NCBI GenBank assembly: GCA_902604065.1
Contig: CACKXF010000007.1
Coordinates: forward strand, 1 to 43,596
Source: an uncultured Pelagibacteraceae bacterium
GTDB taxonomy: Bacteria; Pseudomonadota; Alphaproteobacteria; Pelagibacterales; Pelagibacteraceae
DNA length: 43,596 nt
Reading direction: 5' to 3'
Shown: piece after piece, positions 17,962 through 25,767 of the stretch
How the letters are laid out: each line of letters starts with the position of its first letter
Numbering within the stretch: position 1 is the first letter of the stretch
Program-made: the position numbers and the translations under genes
Notes under the pieces: generated by a model
What the model was told of the DNA's origin: nothing
Database searches by the model: none
What the model saw: only the letters and a program-made list of their open reading frames with translations

Positions 17962-20028
17962 ATGTCAAAACAATCACAATTAAACACAAAAAATGAATAC
18001 GGCGCTTCTTCGATAAAGGTGCTCAAGGGTCTTGATGCTGTAAGAAAAAGACCAGGGATGTATATTGGCGACACTGACGACGGTACTGGTCTACATCACA
18101 TGGTTTTTGAAGTATTAGACAATTCTATAGATGAGGCATTAGGGGGTTATTGTAAAAATATTACCGTTACCATGAATTCTGACAATACAATTACTGTTGA
18201 AGACGACGGAAGAGGAATACCTATTGATATGCATAAAGGAGAAAAAATGTCAGCTGCTGAAGTTATTATGACCCAGTTGCATGCCGGTGGAAAATTTGAT
18301 CATAATTCTTACAAAGTATCTGGCGGACTACATGGAGTTGGTGTCTCGGTGGTAAACGCCTTATCAGAAAAACTTCAACTTAATATTTTTAGAGACCAAA
18401 TAGAATACTTGATAGAATTTCAAAATGGTAAGTCAATCAAACCATTAAGAAAAATAGGAAAAACAAAAAGTAAGGGAACTAAGATAAAATTTTTGCCATC
18501 TAAAGAAATTTTCTCATCTACAAAATTTAGTTCATCGATTTTACAGAAACGAATGAGAGAACTTGCATTTTTAAATAAAGGAATTAACTTAACGTTAATT
18601 GATCAAGTATCGTCCAAAATCAAAAAGTATGAAAATAAATATGAAGGCGGTATCCTAGAATTCGTTCAATTTATTAATCAAAAAAAACCATTACTTATAA
18701 ACAAAAATGAAAAAAGTGTTTTTAAAAAACCAATATACATTACAGCGACAAAAAATGATGTAAATGTAGAATGTTCATTTGAATGGAATTCTGGATATTC
18801 AGAGGAAGTTTTAGCTTTTACAAATAATATTCATCAAAAAGATGGCGGAACTCATTTGCTGGGTTTTAGAAGTGCTCTTACTAGAGTTATAAATAAATAC
18901 TCTAATGAACACAATAAAAGAAACAAATTATCTCTTTCGGGAGAAGATATTAAGGAAGGCTTAACAGCTGTACTATCAATAAAAATGCCTGATCCAAAAT
19001 TTTCATCTCAAACCAAAGATAAGTTAGTTTCATCTGAGATTAGACTAATAGTTGAAAGTATAGTTAGTGAAAAAATTTCTCTTTGGTTCGATCAAAATCC
19101 CTCAATAATAAGAAATGTTTTAGAAAAAATTACGCAAGCAGCGGTTGCTAGAGATGTTGCTAGAAAAGCAAGGGACAACATTAGAAGAAAGGGAAGCTTT
19201 GAAATTACAGGACTGCCCGGAAAATTAGCAGACTGCCAAATTTCTAAATGTCAAGGAACAGAGCTTTATATAGTAGAGGGAGACTCAGCTGGAGGATCAG
19301 CCAAGCAAGGAAGAAATAGAGAGTTTCAAGCAGTTTTACCTTTAAGAGGAAAAATTTTAAATACTTTTGTAAATGTTAATGGCAAAAGAAATAATAATAC
19401 TGACTATGAAACAAAAGCTCTATCAAAAATGATGTCTTCAAGTGAAATAGTAACACTAATCAATGCTTTGGGCACAGGCTCAAAGGACTTTAAACTTGAC
19501 AACTTAAGATATGAAAAAATTATTATAATGACTGATGCCGATGTTGACGGATCTCATATTAGAACATTGTTATTGACATTTTTTAATAATCATCCATTTA
19601 ATCAATTAATAGAAAATGGCAATTTATATTTAGCCCAACCCCCGCTTTTTAAAATTACAAAGTCTAACAAAAGTTTTTATATTAAAGATGAGAAAGAATT
19701 AGAAAAATTTATAGTTGAAAGCTCTAATAGTGACATAAATTCAAAAAAAATTAGCTCCAAAGAAGTTAAAAAGATTTTAGAAGAAGAAAGACAGAAACTT
19801 ACAATACAAAGATTTAAAGGTTTAGGCGAAATGAATCCCGATGAACTTTGGGATACTACCTTAAATCCTGATAATAGGAATTTATTAAAAGTTCAGTATT
19901 CAAATGGAACCAAAGATAAATCTAAAGAAGATCAAAAAATTATAAGTATTCTAATGGGTGATGAAGTTGCTCCTAGAAGAGAATTCATTACAAGCAACGC
20001 ATTGGATGTAGCTAATTTAGACATTTAA
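17962..20028 (+). CDS. gyrB: DNA gyrase subunit B, short form
   Basis: A 688-residue GyrB. The GHKL ATPase ('SSIKVLKGLDAVRKRPGMYIGDTDDGTGLHH', 'VEDDGRGIPIDMH', 'GGLHGVGVSVVNALS') and transducer are complete. The TOPRIM domain has 'EGDSAGGSAKQGRNR' and 'MTDADVDGSHIRTLLL' (Asp pair near 525-527), and the C-terminal 'QRFKGLGEMNPDELWDTT' is near 615. Only about 90 residues separate the DADVDG and KGLGEMNP motifs; the roughly 165-residue insertion of proteobacterial GyrB between them is reduced to about 20 residues. The frame is uninterrupted. I favour GyrB over ParE from the dnaA-dnaN context and the C-terminal motifs. Confidence 0.93.
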   Translation: MSKQSQLNTKNEYGASSIKVLKGLDAVRKRPGMYIGDTDDGTGLHHMVFEVLDNSIDEALGGYCKNITVTMNSDNTITVEDDGRGIPIDMHKGEKMSAAEVIMTQLHAGGKFDHNSYKVSGGLHGVGVSVVNALSEKLQLNIFRDQIEYLIEFQNGKSIKPLRKIGKTKSKGTKIKFLPSKEIFSSTKFSSSILQKRMRELAFLNKGINLTLIDQVSSKIKKYENKYEGGILEFVQFINQKKPLLINKNEKSVFKKPIYITATKNDVNVECSFEWNSGYSEEVLAFTNNIHQKDGGTHLLGFRSALTRVINKYSNEHNKRNKLSLSGEDIKEGLTAVLSIKMPDPKFSSQTKDKLVSSEIRLIVESIVSEKISLWFDQNPSIIRNVLEKITQAAVARDVARKARDNIRRKGSFEITGLPGKLADCQISKCQGTELYIVEGDSAGGSAKQGRNREFQAVLPLRGKILNTFVNVNGKRNNNTDYETKALSKMMSSSEIVTLINALGTGSKDFKLDNLRYEKIIIMTDADVDGSHIRTLLLTFFNNHPFNQLIENGNLYLAQPPLFKITKSNKSFYIKDEKELEKFIVESSNSDINSKKISSKEVKKILEEERQKLTIQRFKGLGEMNPDELWDTTLNPDNRNLLKVQYSNGTKDKSKEDQKIISILMGDEVAPRREFITSNALDVANLDI

Positions 20029-20033
20029 ACCTC

Positions 20034-21323
20034 ATGGATTTTGCTACTATTTTCAGGTTAGAAGAAAACCTAAATTTAGATAAAAAAACTTTAGTCTTTT
20101 TGAGATGGATTGCAATTTTTGGTCAATTATTCTCGGTAAATTTAGTATATTTTCTTCTAGATTTAAGTTTTCCTATATTACTATGTCACGTAATTATTTT
20201 AATAGGTCTTTTCACAAATATATTTTTACATTTCGGACTTAAAGCAACATTACTTAAAGATTTATATTCAAGTTCTTTTTTAATGTACGATATCATTCAA
20301 CTAAGTATTCTTTTATTTTTAACAGGAGGAATATTTAATCCTTTTGCCATTCTCTTGATTGTTCCAACAATAGTTTCCTCTAATTTTTTAAGTGTAGGAA
20401 GTACTATTATTCTTGGTTCATCGACAATTGTTTTGTTATTTGTATTAACATTTTTTAATATGCCATTACCTGGAATGGAAGAATATGTACTCTCATTCCC
20501 AAATTATTATGTAACAGGGATTTTAATTTCTTTAATAATTGGTTTAATATTTTTGAGTTATTTTGGTGTTCGATTTGCAGGAGAAACCAAAAAAAGATCT
20601 GATGCTCTAAACAAACTTCAGCAAATTTTAGCTAAAGAGTATGAATTAGAGTCGTTAGGAGGGCAAGCAGCTGCGGCGGCACACTCTCTGGGCACACCTT
20701 TGGCTACGATAACAGTTGTGGCTAAGGAGATGAGAAAAGAGGTGGGCGATAATTCAAAATTTACAAAGGATGTAGATTTATTAATAAGTCAAACTAAAAG
20801 ATGTAGTGAAATTTTAAAAAAAATATCACAAAAACAAATTATTAAAGATGAATTTTTGAGCGCCATGAGCTTTGAGAATTTATTAGAAGAAATAATTAAA
20901 TCTTTCAGAGAGTCTTCAGACAAAAATATAAAATTAAATATCGATAAAGATATAAATAAAATAGATATTAAAAAAAATCCGGAAATTGTATATGGTTTAA
21001 GGAATTTTATTGGTAATGCAGTAAAATTCTCCAATCAGAATATACTTATCTCAATTGTAAGTGATAATATAAATTTATTTGTTATAATTGAGGACGACGG
21101 GCCAGGTTTTCCTGAGGATATTATAAAAGCTATAGGAGAGCCCTACATCAAATCTAGATCAAAATTATCTAGAGATAACGCTGGATTAGGATTGGGAACT
21201 TTTTTAGGTAAAACTTTACTTGAGCGTCAATCTGCAATTATTTCATTCGAAAATAATAGTTCCCTTAAAGGAGCAAAAGTTAAAATTAAATGGAGAATTA
21301 ACGACTTGAGTATTTCGACTTAA
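20034..21323 (+). CDS. regB: Redox sensor histidine kinase RegB/PrrB type
   Basis: A 429-residue membrane kinase. About six transmembrane segments fill residues 20-185, including the ubiquinone-site motif 'GGIFNPF' (98-104). The H-box 'GGQAAAAAHSLGTPLATI' puts the phosphorylated His at 217; its extreme Ala run is the RegB signature. C257 in 'RCSEIL' matches the redox-active cysteine of Rhodobacter RegB. The ATPase part has 'GNAVKFS', 'EDDGPGFPED' and 'NAGLGLGTFLGKTLLE'. It should sense quinone and thiol state and phosphorylate RegA. It begins five bases after gyrB, and its end overlaps the convergent ureohydrolase gene by 26 bases. Confidence 0.93.
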   Translation: MDFATIFRLEENLNLDKKTLVFLRWIAIFGQLFSVNLVYFLLDLSFPILLCHVIILIGLFTNIFLHFGLKATLLKDLYSSSFLMYDIIQLSILLFLTGGIFNPFAILLIVPTIVSSNFLSVGSTIILGSSTIVLLFVLTFFNMPLPGMEEYVLSFPNYYVTGILISLIIGLIFLSYFGVRFAGETKKRSDALNKLQQILAKEYELESLGGQAAAAAHSLGTPLATITVVAKEMRKEVGDNSKFTKDVDLLISQTKRCSEILKKISQKQIIKDEFLSAMSFENLLEEIIKSFRESSDKNIKLNIDKDINKIDIKKNPEIVYGLRNFIGNAVKFSNQNILISIVSDNINLFVIIEDDGPGFPEDIIKAIGEPYIKSRSKLSRDNAGLGLGTFLGKTLLERQSAIISFENNSSLKGAKVKIKWRINDLSIST

Positions 21324-22194
21324 ATTCAAAAACATAAGATATTATCTTATAAGCAAGCTTAGCTACTAAGAAGTTACAAGAATTAAAATTTTTTATAGGT
21401 GCAAGTTCATTGATATCTGCACCCACTACATTAGAAACAGAGCAAACATTTTTAATAATAGGCATTACATCGCTCCAAAACATTCCTCCAGGCTCAGGTG
21501 TTCCCGTAGCTGGCATTAAGCTTGAGTCGAAACCATCAACATCAAATGTTATATATACATCCTTATTTTTAAATATTTTACGGATTTCTGATATTTTCCA
21601 TTTATTTTTTTTACTTGCCCAAAAAATTTTAATTTTTTTTTTATTTTTTTCATAAAAATTCATTTCTTCTTTAGATAAATTTCTAATACCAAATGATATT
21701 ACTTTGACATTTTTAAAATCTAGACATCTTCTTATAGCTGTAGCATGAGAAAATCTGTTCCCATCGTACTGATCTCTCAAATCAGCGTGAGCGTCAAAAT
21801 GAAGAATATAAAGGCTCTTGAATTTCTTTACGAAGGGCCTTATTGATCCACTAGTAATGGAATGTTCACCTCCCAACACCAATGGAAATAATTTTTGTGA
21901 TATAATTTGTTCATTTACATTTGCTATTTGTGTCATAGCAGATTCAATTTTACTCTCTATTTTAAACGGTTTAAGTGTTTTAATACCTATTCTTCTGAAA
22001 GTTTCTTTATTTAATTCCTCGTCAAATAATTCAACTTGATGAGAGGCTTTAATAATTTCTTTTGGTGCGTTTTTTGTTCCACCTCCATATGAAACTGTTT
22101 TTTCTAGCCCAAAAGGCACAACAACAACTTTGCTTTTAATTTTTGTATTAGCATCATATCCTAAGAAGCCATCCTTTTGTTTAAGAAATTTCAT
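21298..22194 (-). CDS. speB: Agmatinase-family ureohydrolase
   Basis: A 298-residue binuclear manganese enzyme of the arginase/agmatinase family, expected to release urea from a guanidino compound such as agmatine. Metal ligands are visible in 'VLGGEHSIT', 'ILHFDAHADLRDQY' and 'ITFDVDGFDSS', with 'TGTPEPGGM' and 'GADINELAP' downstream. I start it at ATG 22194, one base after the preceding gene's stop; an upstream in-frame ATG would force a 74-base overlap. Last gene of the minus-strand polyamine set. No arginine decarboxylase is in the window, so the true guanidino substrate is open. The symbol names the family; substrate is not proven. Confidence 0.8.
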   Translation of the reverse strand: MKFLKQKDGFLGYDANTKIKSKVVVVPFGLEKTVSYGGGTKNAPKEIIKASHQVELFDEELNKETFRRIGIKTLKPFKIESKIESAMTQIANVNEQIISQKLFPLVLGGEHSITSGSIRPFVKKFKSLYILHFDAHADLRDQYDGNRFSHATAIRRCLDFKNVKVISFGIRNLSKEEMNFYEKNKKKIKIFWASKKNKWKISEIRKIFKNKDVYITFDVDGFDSSLMPATGTPEPGGMFWSDVMPIIKNVCSVSNVVGADINELAPIKNFNSCNFLVAKLAYKIISYVFEFKSKYSSR

Positions 22195-22195
22195 T

Positions 22196-23242
22196 TTATT
22201 TGAAAATTTTAGAAAACTCTCTTTTATCTCTCTTCTTCCAATTTTTTCTGTGAAAAGCATCACTAGCAATTAATGGCAAAACACTAGTAGCTTCAGCAAA
22301 AACCATTTGTTCCTTTGAAATATCAACTTTGCCCCAAGAACTTGCTTCTTTAAGAGTCGAACTGCTACAAGCACCATCTCTAGTATCAGCCACGGTTATT
22401 TGAATAGCATACTTATGCATGTCAACTTTCTTACCTAAAAGTTCTGCACATACAACTGTATCCTGAATAAAATTCTTTGGAACTCCTCCACCAACCATAA
22501 GCAAACCAGATTGCTTTGATTTCAGTTTGATTTCGGTCAGCTCTCTAAATTCTCTAATGGAGTCTATTGTAAGGTGTTTTTTAGGATTTTGTTCTTGATG
22601 CATGACCAATCCAAATCCAGCTGAGCTATCTGTAAATGCTGGGCAAAAAATAGGGACATTGTTGTCGTAAGCAGTTTCAATTAAAGAATCTTTTTTTTTT
22701 GAGTTTTTTTTCAAATACTTACCCATTTCATAAATAAATTCCCTTGAAGTATAAGTTTTAGGTTCCAAAGAATTTGCAATATCACATATTTTTTGATCAC
22801 AAGCTTGAAGCTCATCTTCATCGATATAGGTATCATATATCCTATCAATGTAGTTTTCTCTCAATTTAGTATCATCTTCAAACTGTGATCCTTGATAATG
22901 CTTAAATCCAAGAGCTTCAAAAAAGTCCATATCTACTATCGATGCTCCAGTAGCTACAATTGCGTCTACCATATTATATTTAACTAAATCTGAATACAAT
23001 TTCATGCAACCTCCGGCTGAAGTAGAACCTGCTAAAGTCAAAAAGATAGAACATGATTTATCTTCAATCATCTCATTAAATATTTTTGAAGCGTTAGCTG
23101 TATCCCTTGAGGTAAATGACATTTTACCCATAGAGCTTATTATTTCTCGAGCATCAAATTTTGTAATATCTATATGTTCAATAGGTTTTCTTAGAAATGA
23201 TTTTTTATTATCCCCTAAAGTAGGACTATTTTTTTTATTCAT
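22196..23242 (-). CDS. Deoxyhypusine synthase-like enzyme (possible homospermidine synthase)
   Basis: A 348-residue member of the deoxyhypusine synthase family, which uses NAD to move a 4-aminobutyl group via an enzyme-lysine imine. Family features: 'FLTLAGSTSAGGCMKL', 'VDAIVATGASIVDMDFFEALG', 'VPIFCPAFTDSSAGFGLVMH', 'LMVGGGVPKNFIQDT' and the active-site Lys in 'EASSWGKV' at K305. Bacteria lack eIF5A, the usual DHS target, so a small-molecule acceptor such as putrescine, giving homospermidine, is more likely. The flanking decarboxylase and ureohydrolase support a polyamine role. The precise reaction is inferred. It starts close to the end of the decarboxylase gene and is coupled to the next gene. 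Confidence 0.82.
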   Translation of the reverse strand: MNKKNSPTLGDNKKSFLRKPIEHIDITKFDAREIISSMGKMSFTSRDTANASKIFNEMIEDKSCSIFLTLAGSTSAGGCMKLYSDLVKYNMVDAIVATGASIVDMDFFEALGFKHYQGSQFEDDTKLRENYIDRIYDTYIDEDELQACDQKICDIANSLEPKTYTSREFIYEMGKYLKKNSKKKDSLIETAYDNNVPIFCPAFTDSSAGFGLVMHQEQNPKKHLTIDSIREFRELTEIKLKSKQSGLLMVGGGVPKNFIQDTVVCAELLGKKVDMHKYAIQITVADTRDGACSSSTLKEASSWGKVDISKEQMVFAEATSVLPLIASDAFHRKNWKKRDKREFSKIFK

Positions 23243-24420
23243 TAGGCTACTAAGTAATTAACTTTACCAGTATCATTGAATAATGACATAATAGGTTTGT
23301 CATTGAGTTCAACAATAGTATCTGAATAAAAACCATTAAACTTTGTCCTAAAGGTTAGTCCGTAAGCCCCTAATTGCCCAAGTTCAATGTAGTCACCCTC
23401 TTTTACATTGTTAGGTAGTAAAAAGGGTCCTTTCATATAATCCAAACTATCACATGTTGGACCATAAAATTGAAAAGCGGTTATCTTTTTTGATTGAATT
23501 CGTCCGTTAGTAATCAATCTTGCAGGCAATATAAAATTAGGCACACCTGCATCAAACAAAGATCCATAAGTTCCATCGTTGATATAAAGTTTATTTTTTT
23601 TTCTTAAATTAACTCGAACAATAGTCGACCCACTCTCAGCTACTAAAGCCCTACCAGGTTCACAAATAACTTCAGGCATTTTTTCAAGTTTTAAATGATT
23701 TAAACCTATTTTAATTTCATTAAAGTAATTTTCTAATGGTTCAGGCTTTAAATCTGGATAAATTGAAGGAAACCCTCCACCTACATTAATGGTATCAGGG
23801 ATAATTTTTGTTTTTTTTATTATATTTGAAATTTCTTTTAGTCCTTTTGAAAAAGAAATTTTATGCATACATTGAGAACCGACATGAAAACTAATACCTA
23901 ATTTTTTTGCATGCTGCTTACTAAGCCTTACTAATCCTAAAGCCTCACTTGCCAAAGCTCCAAACTTTCTTGAAAGATCTAGTTCTGCGTGTTCATTAGA
24001 TACCGCAATTCTAACAAATAAATTTAAATCCTTAGCATTTTTAGTAGAATCCAAAATTTTCATTAGTTCTTCTTTAGTGTCCAAAGAAAAGTCTTTTACA
24101 TTGTAATCAAAATATGCTGATGCAATATCTTCTCTACTTTTAATTGGATGCATAAAGTATAATTTTGATTTAGGACAAAGTTTTCTAATAAGCTTTACTT
24201 CATTTATTGAAGCAACATCAAATCTGTTTACACCATTTTTTATAATATTTTTAAGCACATATTCATTTGGATTTGTCTTTACTGCATATAAAATTTTACC
24301 AGGAAATTTATCCTTAAAGACTTTGATTGAATTTTTTATGGTATCCGGGCGTATACAGTATATTGGATTTACTGGTTTAAGTGTGTTAACTAACTCGTTA
24401 ACGTTACTAAATTTTTCCAT
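23242..24420 (-). CDS. Ornithine/lysine decarboxylase, fold-type III PLP enzyme
   Basis: A 392-residue alanine-racemase-fold decarboxylase of the eukaryotic ODC type. K48 in 'ILYAVKTNPNEYVL' binds PLP. 'SFHVGSQC' and 'TINVGGGFPSIYP' line the cofactor, 'EPGRALVAESGS' contacts the phosphate, and C323 in 'YGPTCDSLDYMKG' is the catalytic Cys completing the active site across the dimer. The DSLD context favours ornithine over diaminopimelate; LysA would carry different residues here. Product: putrescine (or cadaverine), the likely feedstock of the next gene. It has a structured leader upstream and shares a base with the next gene's start. Confidence 0.85.
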   Translation of the reverse strand: MEKFSNVNELVNTLKPVNPIYCIRPDTIKNSIKVFKDKFPGKILYAVKTNPNEYVLKNIIKNGVNRFDVASINEVKLIRKLCPKSKLYFMHPIKSREDIASAYFDYNVKDFSLDTKEELMKILDSTKNAKDLNLFVRIAVSNEHAELDLSRKFGALASEALGLVRLSKQHAKKLGISFHVGSQCMHKISFSKGLKEISNIIKKTKIIPDTINVGGGFPSIYPDLKPEPLENYFNEIKIGLNHLKLEKMPEVICEPGRALVAESGSTIVRVNLRKKNKLYINDGTYGSLFDAGVPNFILPARLITNGRIQSKKITAFQFYGPTCDSLDYMKGPFLLPNNVKEGDYIELGQLGAYGLTFRTKFNGFYSDTIVELNDKPIMSLFNDTGKVNYLVA

Positions 24421-24424
24421 TCAA

Positions 24425-24447
24425 TGTGTTCCCCATTTATTAACACA
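24425..24447 (-). promoter_or_regulatory. Hairpin next to the decarboxylase start codon
   Basis: On the minus strand, TGTGTT and AACACA form a six-pair stem around an 11-base loop that carries GGGG, the only purine-rich ribosome-binding-like run before the ATG at 24420. Folding could therefore limit translation of the decarboxylase. A polyamine-responsive role is a guess. Confidence 0.35.
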
Positions 24448-24448
24448 A

Positions 24449-24480
24449 AAGAGCTTTCAAAAAATTTATAAAAAACTCTT
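24449..24480 (-). promoter_or_regulatory. Second leader hairpin upstream of the decarboxylase
   Basis: On the minus strand, AAGAGTTTTT can pair with GAAAGCTCTT over about ten positions, two of them G-U, with an AU-rich loop. It lies directly upstream of the first hairpin. Together they suggest a structured 5' leader of the polyamine operon, but AT-rich sequence makes chance stems common. Confidence 0.3.
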
Positions 24481-24597
24481 ATCATTCGCATTTAGGGTTT
24501 TTTTTACCTTATGTAAAGAAAAAAATGCATAGCAGATATGCTTAAATCCTTCCAGTTGTGGGTTGAAAATAATCTTAGAGCACCCATATTAACAAAT

Positions 24598-25170
24598 ATG
24601 AGAAAGACAAACATACAAACTCAACAACTAAATTTAAATGATTTTCAAGATAAATCCTTATTAATCCTCGATGATGATGACCCTCTCAGAGGAAGATTGT
24701 CTAGAGCAATGGAAAAAAAGGGGTTTGTAGTAAAAGAGGCTAAATCAGTGACTGAGGGGCTAGAAATAGTGAAAAAATCGCCTCCAAATTTTGCTGTTGT
24801 AGACCTTAGACTAGAGGATGGAAATGGCCTAGATGTCATAAAAGAGCTCTCTAAGAGCAAGTCTGACTGTCGAATCGTGATGTTAACAGGATATGGAAAC
24901 TTGCCTACCGCAGTTGCAGCGGTAAAAGCTGGCGCTATAGATTACATAGCTAAACCTGTAGATGCAGACGACGTAGAGTCCGCTCTGTTGGCATCCCCAG
25001 AGTCCAAAGCAAAACCACCAGAAAATCCTATGTCTGCTGATAGAGTAAAATGGGAACACATTCACAGAGTTTTTGAGTTATGCAATAGAAATGTTTCAGA
25101 AACAGCTAGACGTCTTAAAATGCACCGAAGAACCTTACAGAGAATTTTGTCAAAGAGATCACCAAGATAA
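24598..25170 (+). CDS. regA: Redox response regulator RegA/PrrA type
   Basis: A 190-residue response regulator and partner of RegB. The receiver domain has 'SLLILDDDDPLRGRL', the phosphorylated D69 ('FAVVDLRLEDGNG'), a Thr in 'IVMLTGYGNLPTAVAAVKAGA' and Lys in 'YIAKPVDADDV'. A short Pro-rich linker leads to a Fis-type helix-turn-helix 'NRNVSETARRLKMHRRTLQRIL', the very conserved RegA DNA-binding end. I start it at ATG 24598 because the family is about 184 residues and Asp is near 63; an upstream ATG at 24538 would add 20 unmatched residues. It is 3.3 kb from regB. It usually controls respiration and carbon or nitrogen metabolism. Confidence 0.92.
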   Translation: MRKTNIQTQQLNLNDFQDKSLLILDDDDPLRGRLSRAMEKKGFVVKEAKSVTEGLEIVKKSPPNFAVVDLRLEDGNGLDVIKELSKSKSDCRIVMLTGYGNLPTAVAAVKAGAIDYIAKPVDADDVESALLASPESKAKPPENPMSADRVKWEHIHRVFELCNRNVSETARRLKMHRRTLQRILSKRSPR

Positions 25171-25172
25171 AT

Positions 25173-25736
25173 TTACATCCATTTTTTTAGAGCAGATAAT
25201 TTATCGTTTAATAATGTTACAATTAAAGTAAGTAAAATTATTTTAAAAAGTTCTGCTAATAAAAATGGTGTAACTCCTAAATCAATTAATGGTTTATCCC
25301 ACCCAATTAAAGTGCCTAGCCATAGTACTCCTAAAAAATAGATAATACTCACACTTAAAACTAGCTTTAAAAAATTTGAAATAATATTTTTATTAAATAT
25401 AAAAATGCCGCTCAACATAGCTGCAAATACAAACCCAAATAAGTACCCCATCGTAGGCCCGACGAAGTATACAATACCCGAACCTTTTTCTGGAGTTCCA
25501 GAGAATACAGGTAGTCCAGCCATACCTTCTAGTAAGTAAAAAACAATAATTGTTCCACCCAATTTCCAACCAAAACACACTCCGATTAAAAGAACTACAA
25601 ATGTCTGCATGGTCATAGGAACCGGGTAAAAAGGTATTTTAAGCTTAGCTGAAATTGCTAATAAGGTTGAACTTATTAAAATTACAAAAAAATATTTTAG
25701 GATATCTGTTTGCTTTAAGTTTTTGACTAACTCCAT
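25173..25736 (-). CDS. bioY: Biotin transporter BioY
   Basis: A 187-residue integral membrane protein with about six helices. 'KIPFYPVPMTMQTFVVLLIGVCFGWKLG' and 'EGMAGLPVFSG' near the N terminus, 'GPTMGYLFGF' in the middle and 'GVTPFLLAELFKI' near the end are the BioY S-component pattern. BioY imports biotin alone or with the EcfAT module of energy-coupling factor transporters. No bio synthesis gene and no ECF partner is in the window. The neighbouring ABC ATPase at 25768 is a DrrA/YadG type rather than an EcfA type, so it is probably not its partner. It ends two bases from regA. Confidence 0.93.
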   Translation of the reverse strand: MELVKNLKQTDILKYFFVILISSTLLAISAKLKIPFYPVPMTMQTFVVLLIGVCFGWKLGGTIIVFYLLEGMAGLPVFSGTPEKGSGIVYFVGPTMGYLFGFVFAAMLSGIFIFNKNIISNFLKLVLSVSIIYFLGVLWLGTLIGWDKPLIDLGVTPFLLAELFKIILLTLIVTLLNDKLSALKKWM

Positions 25737-25767
25737 ATCTCAATTTACCTTTATTTTGGGAAATTAT

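Noticed and set aside
24538-24597. A longer RegA starting at 24538
   Set aside because: The extra 20 residues match nothing in the family and would move the phosphorylated Asp from 69 to 89.
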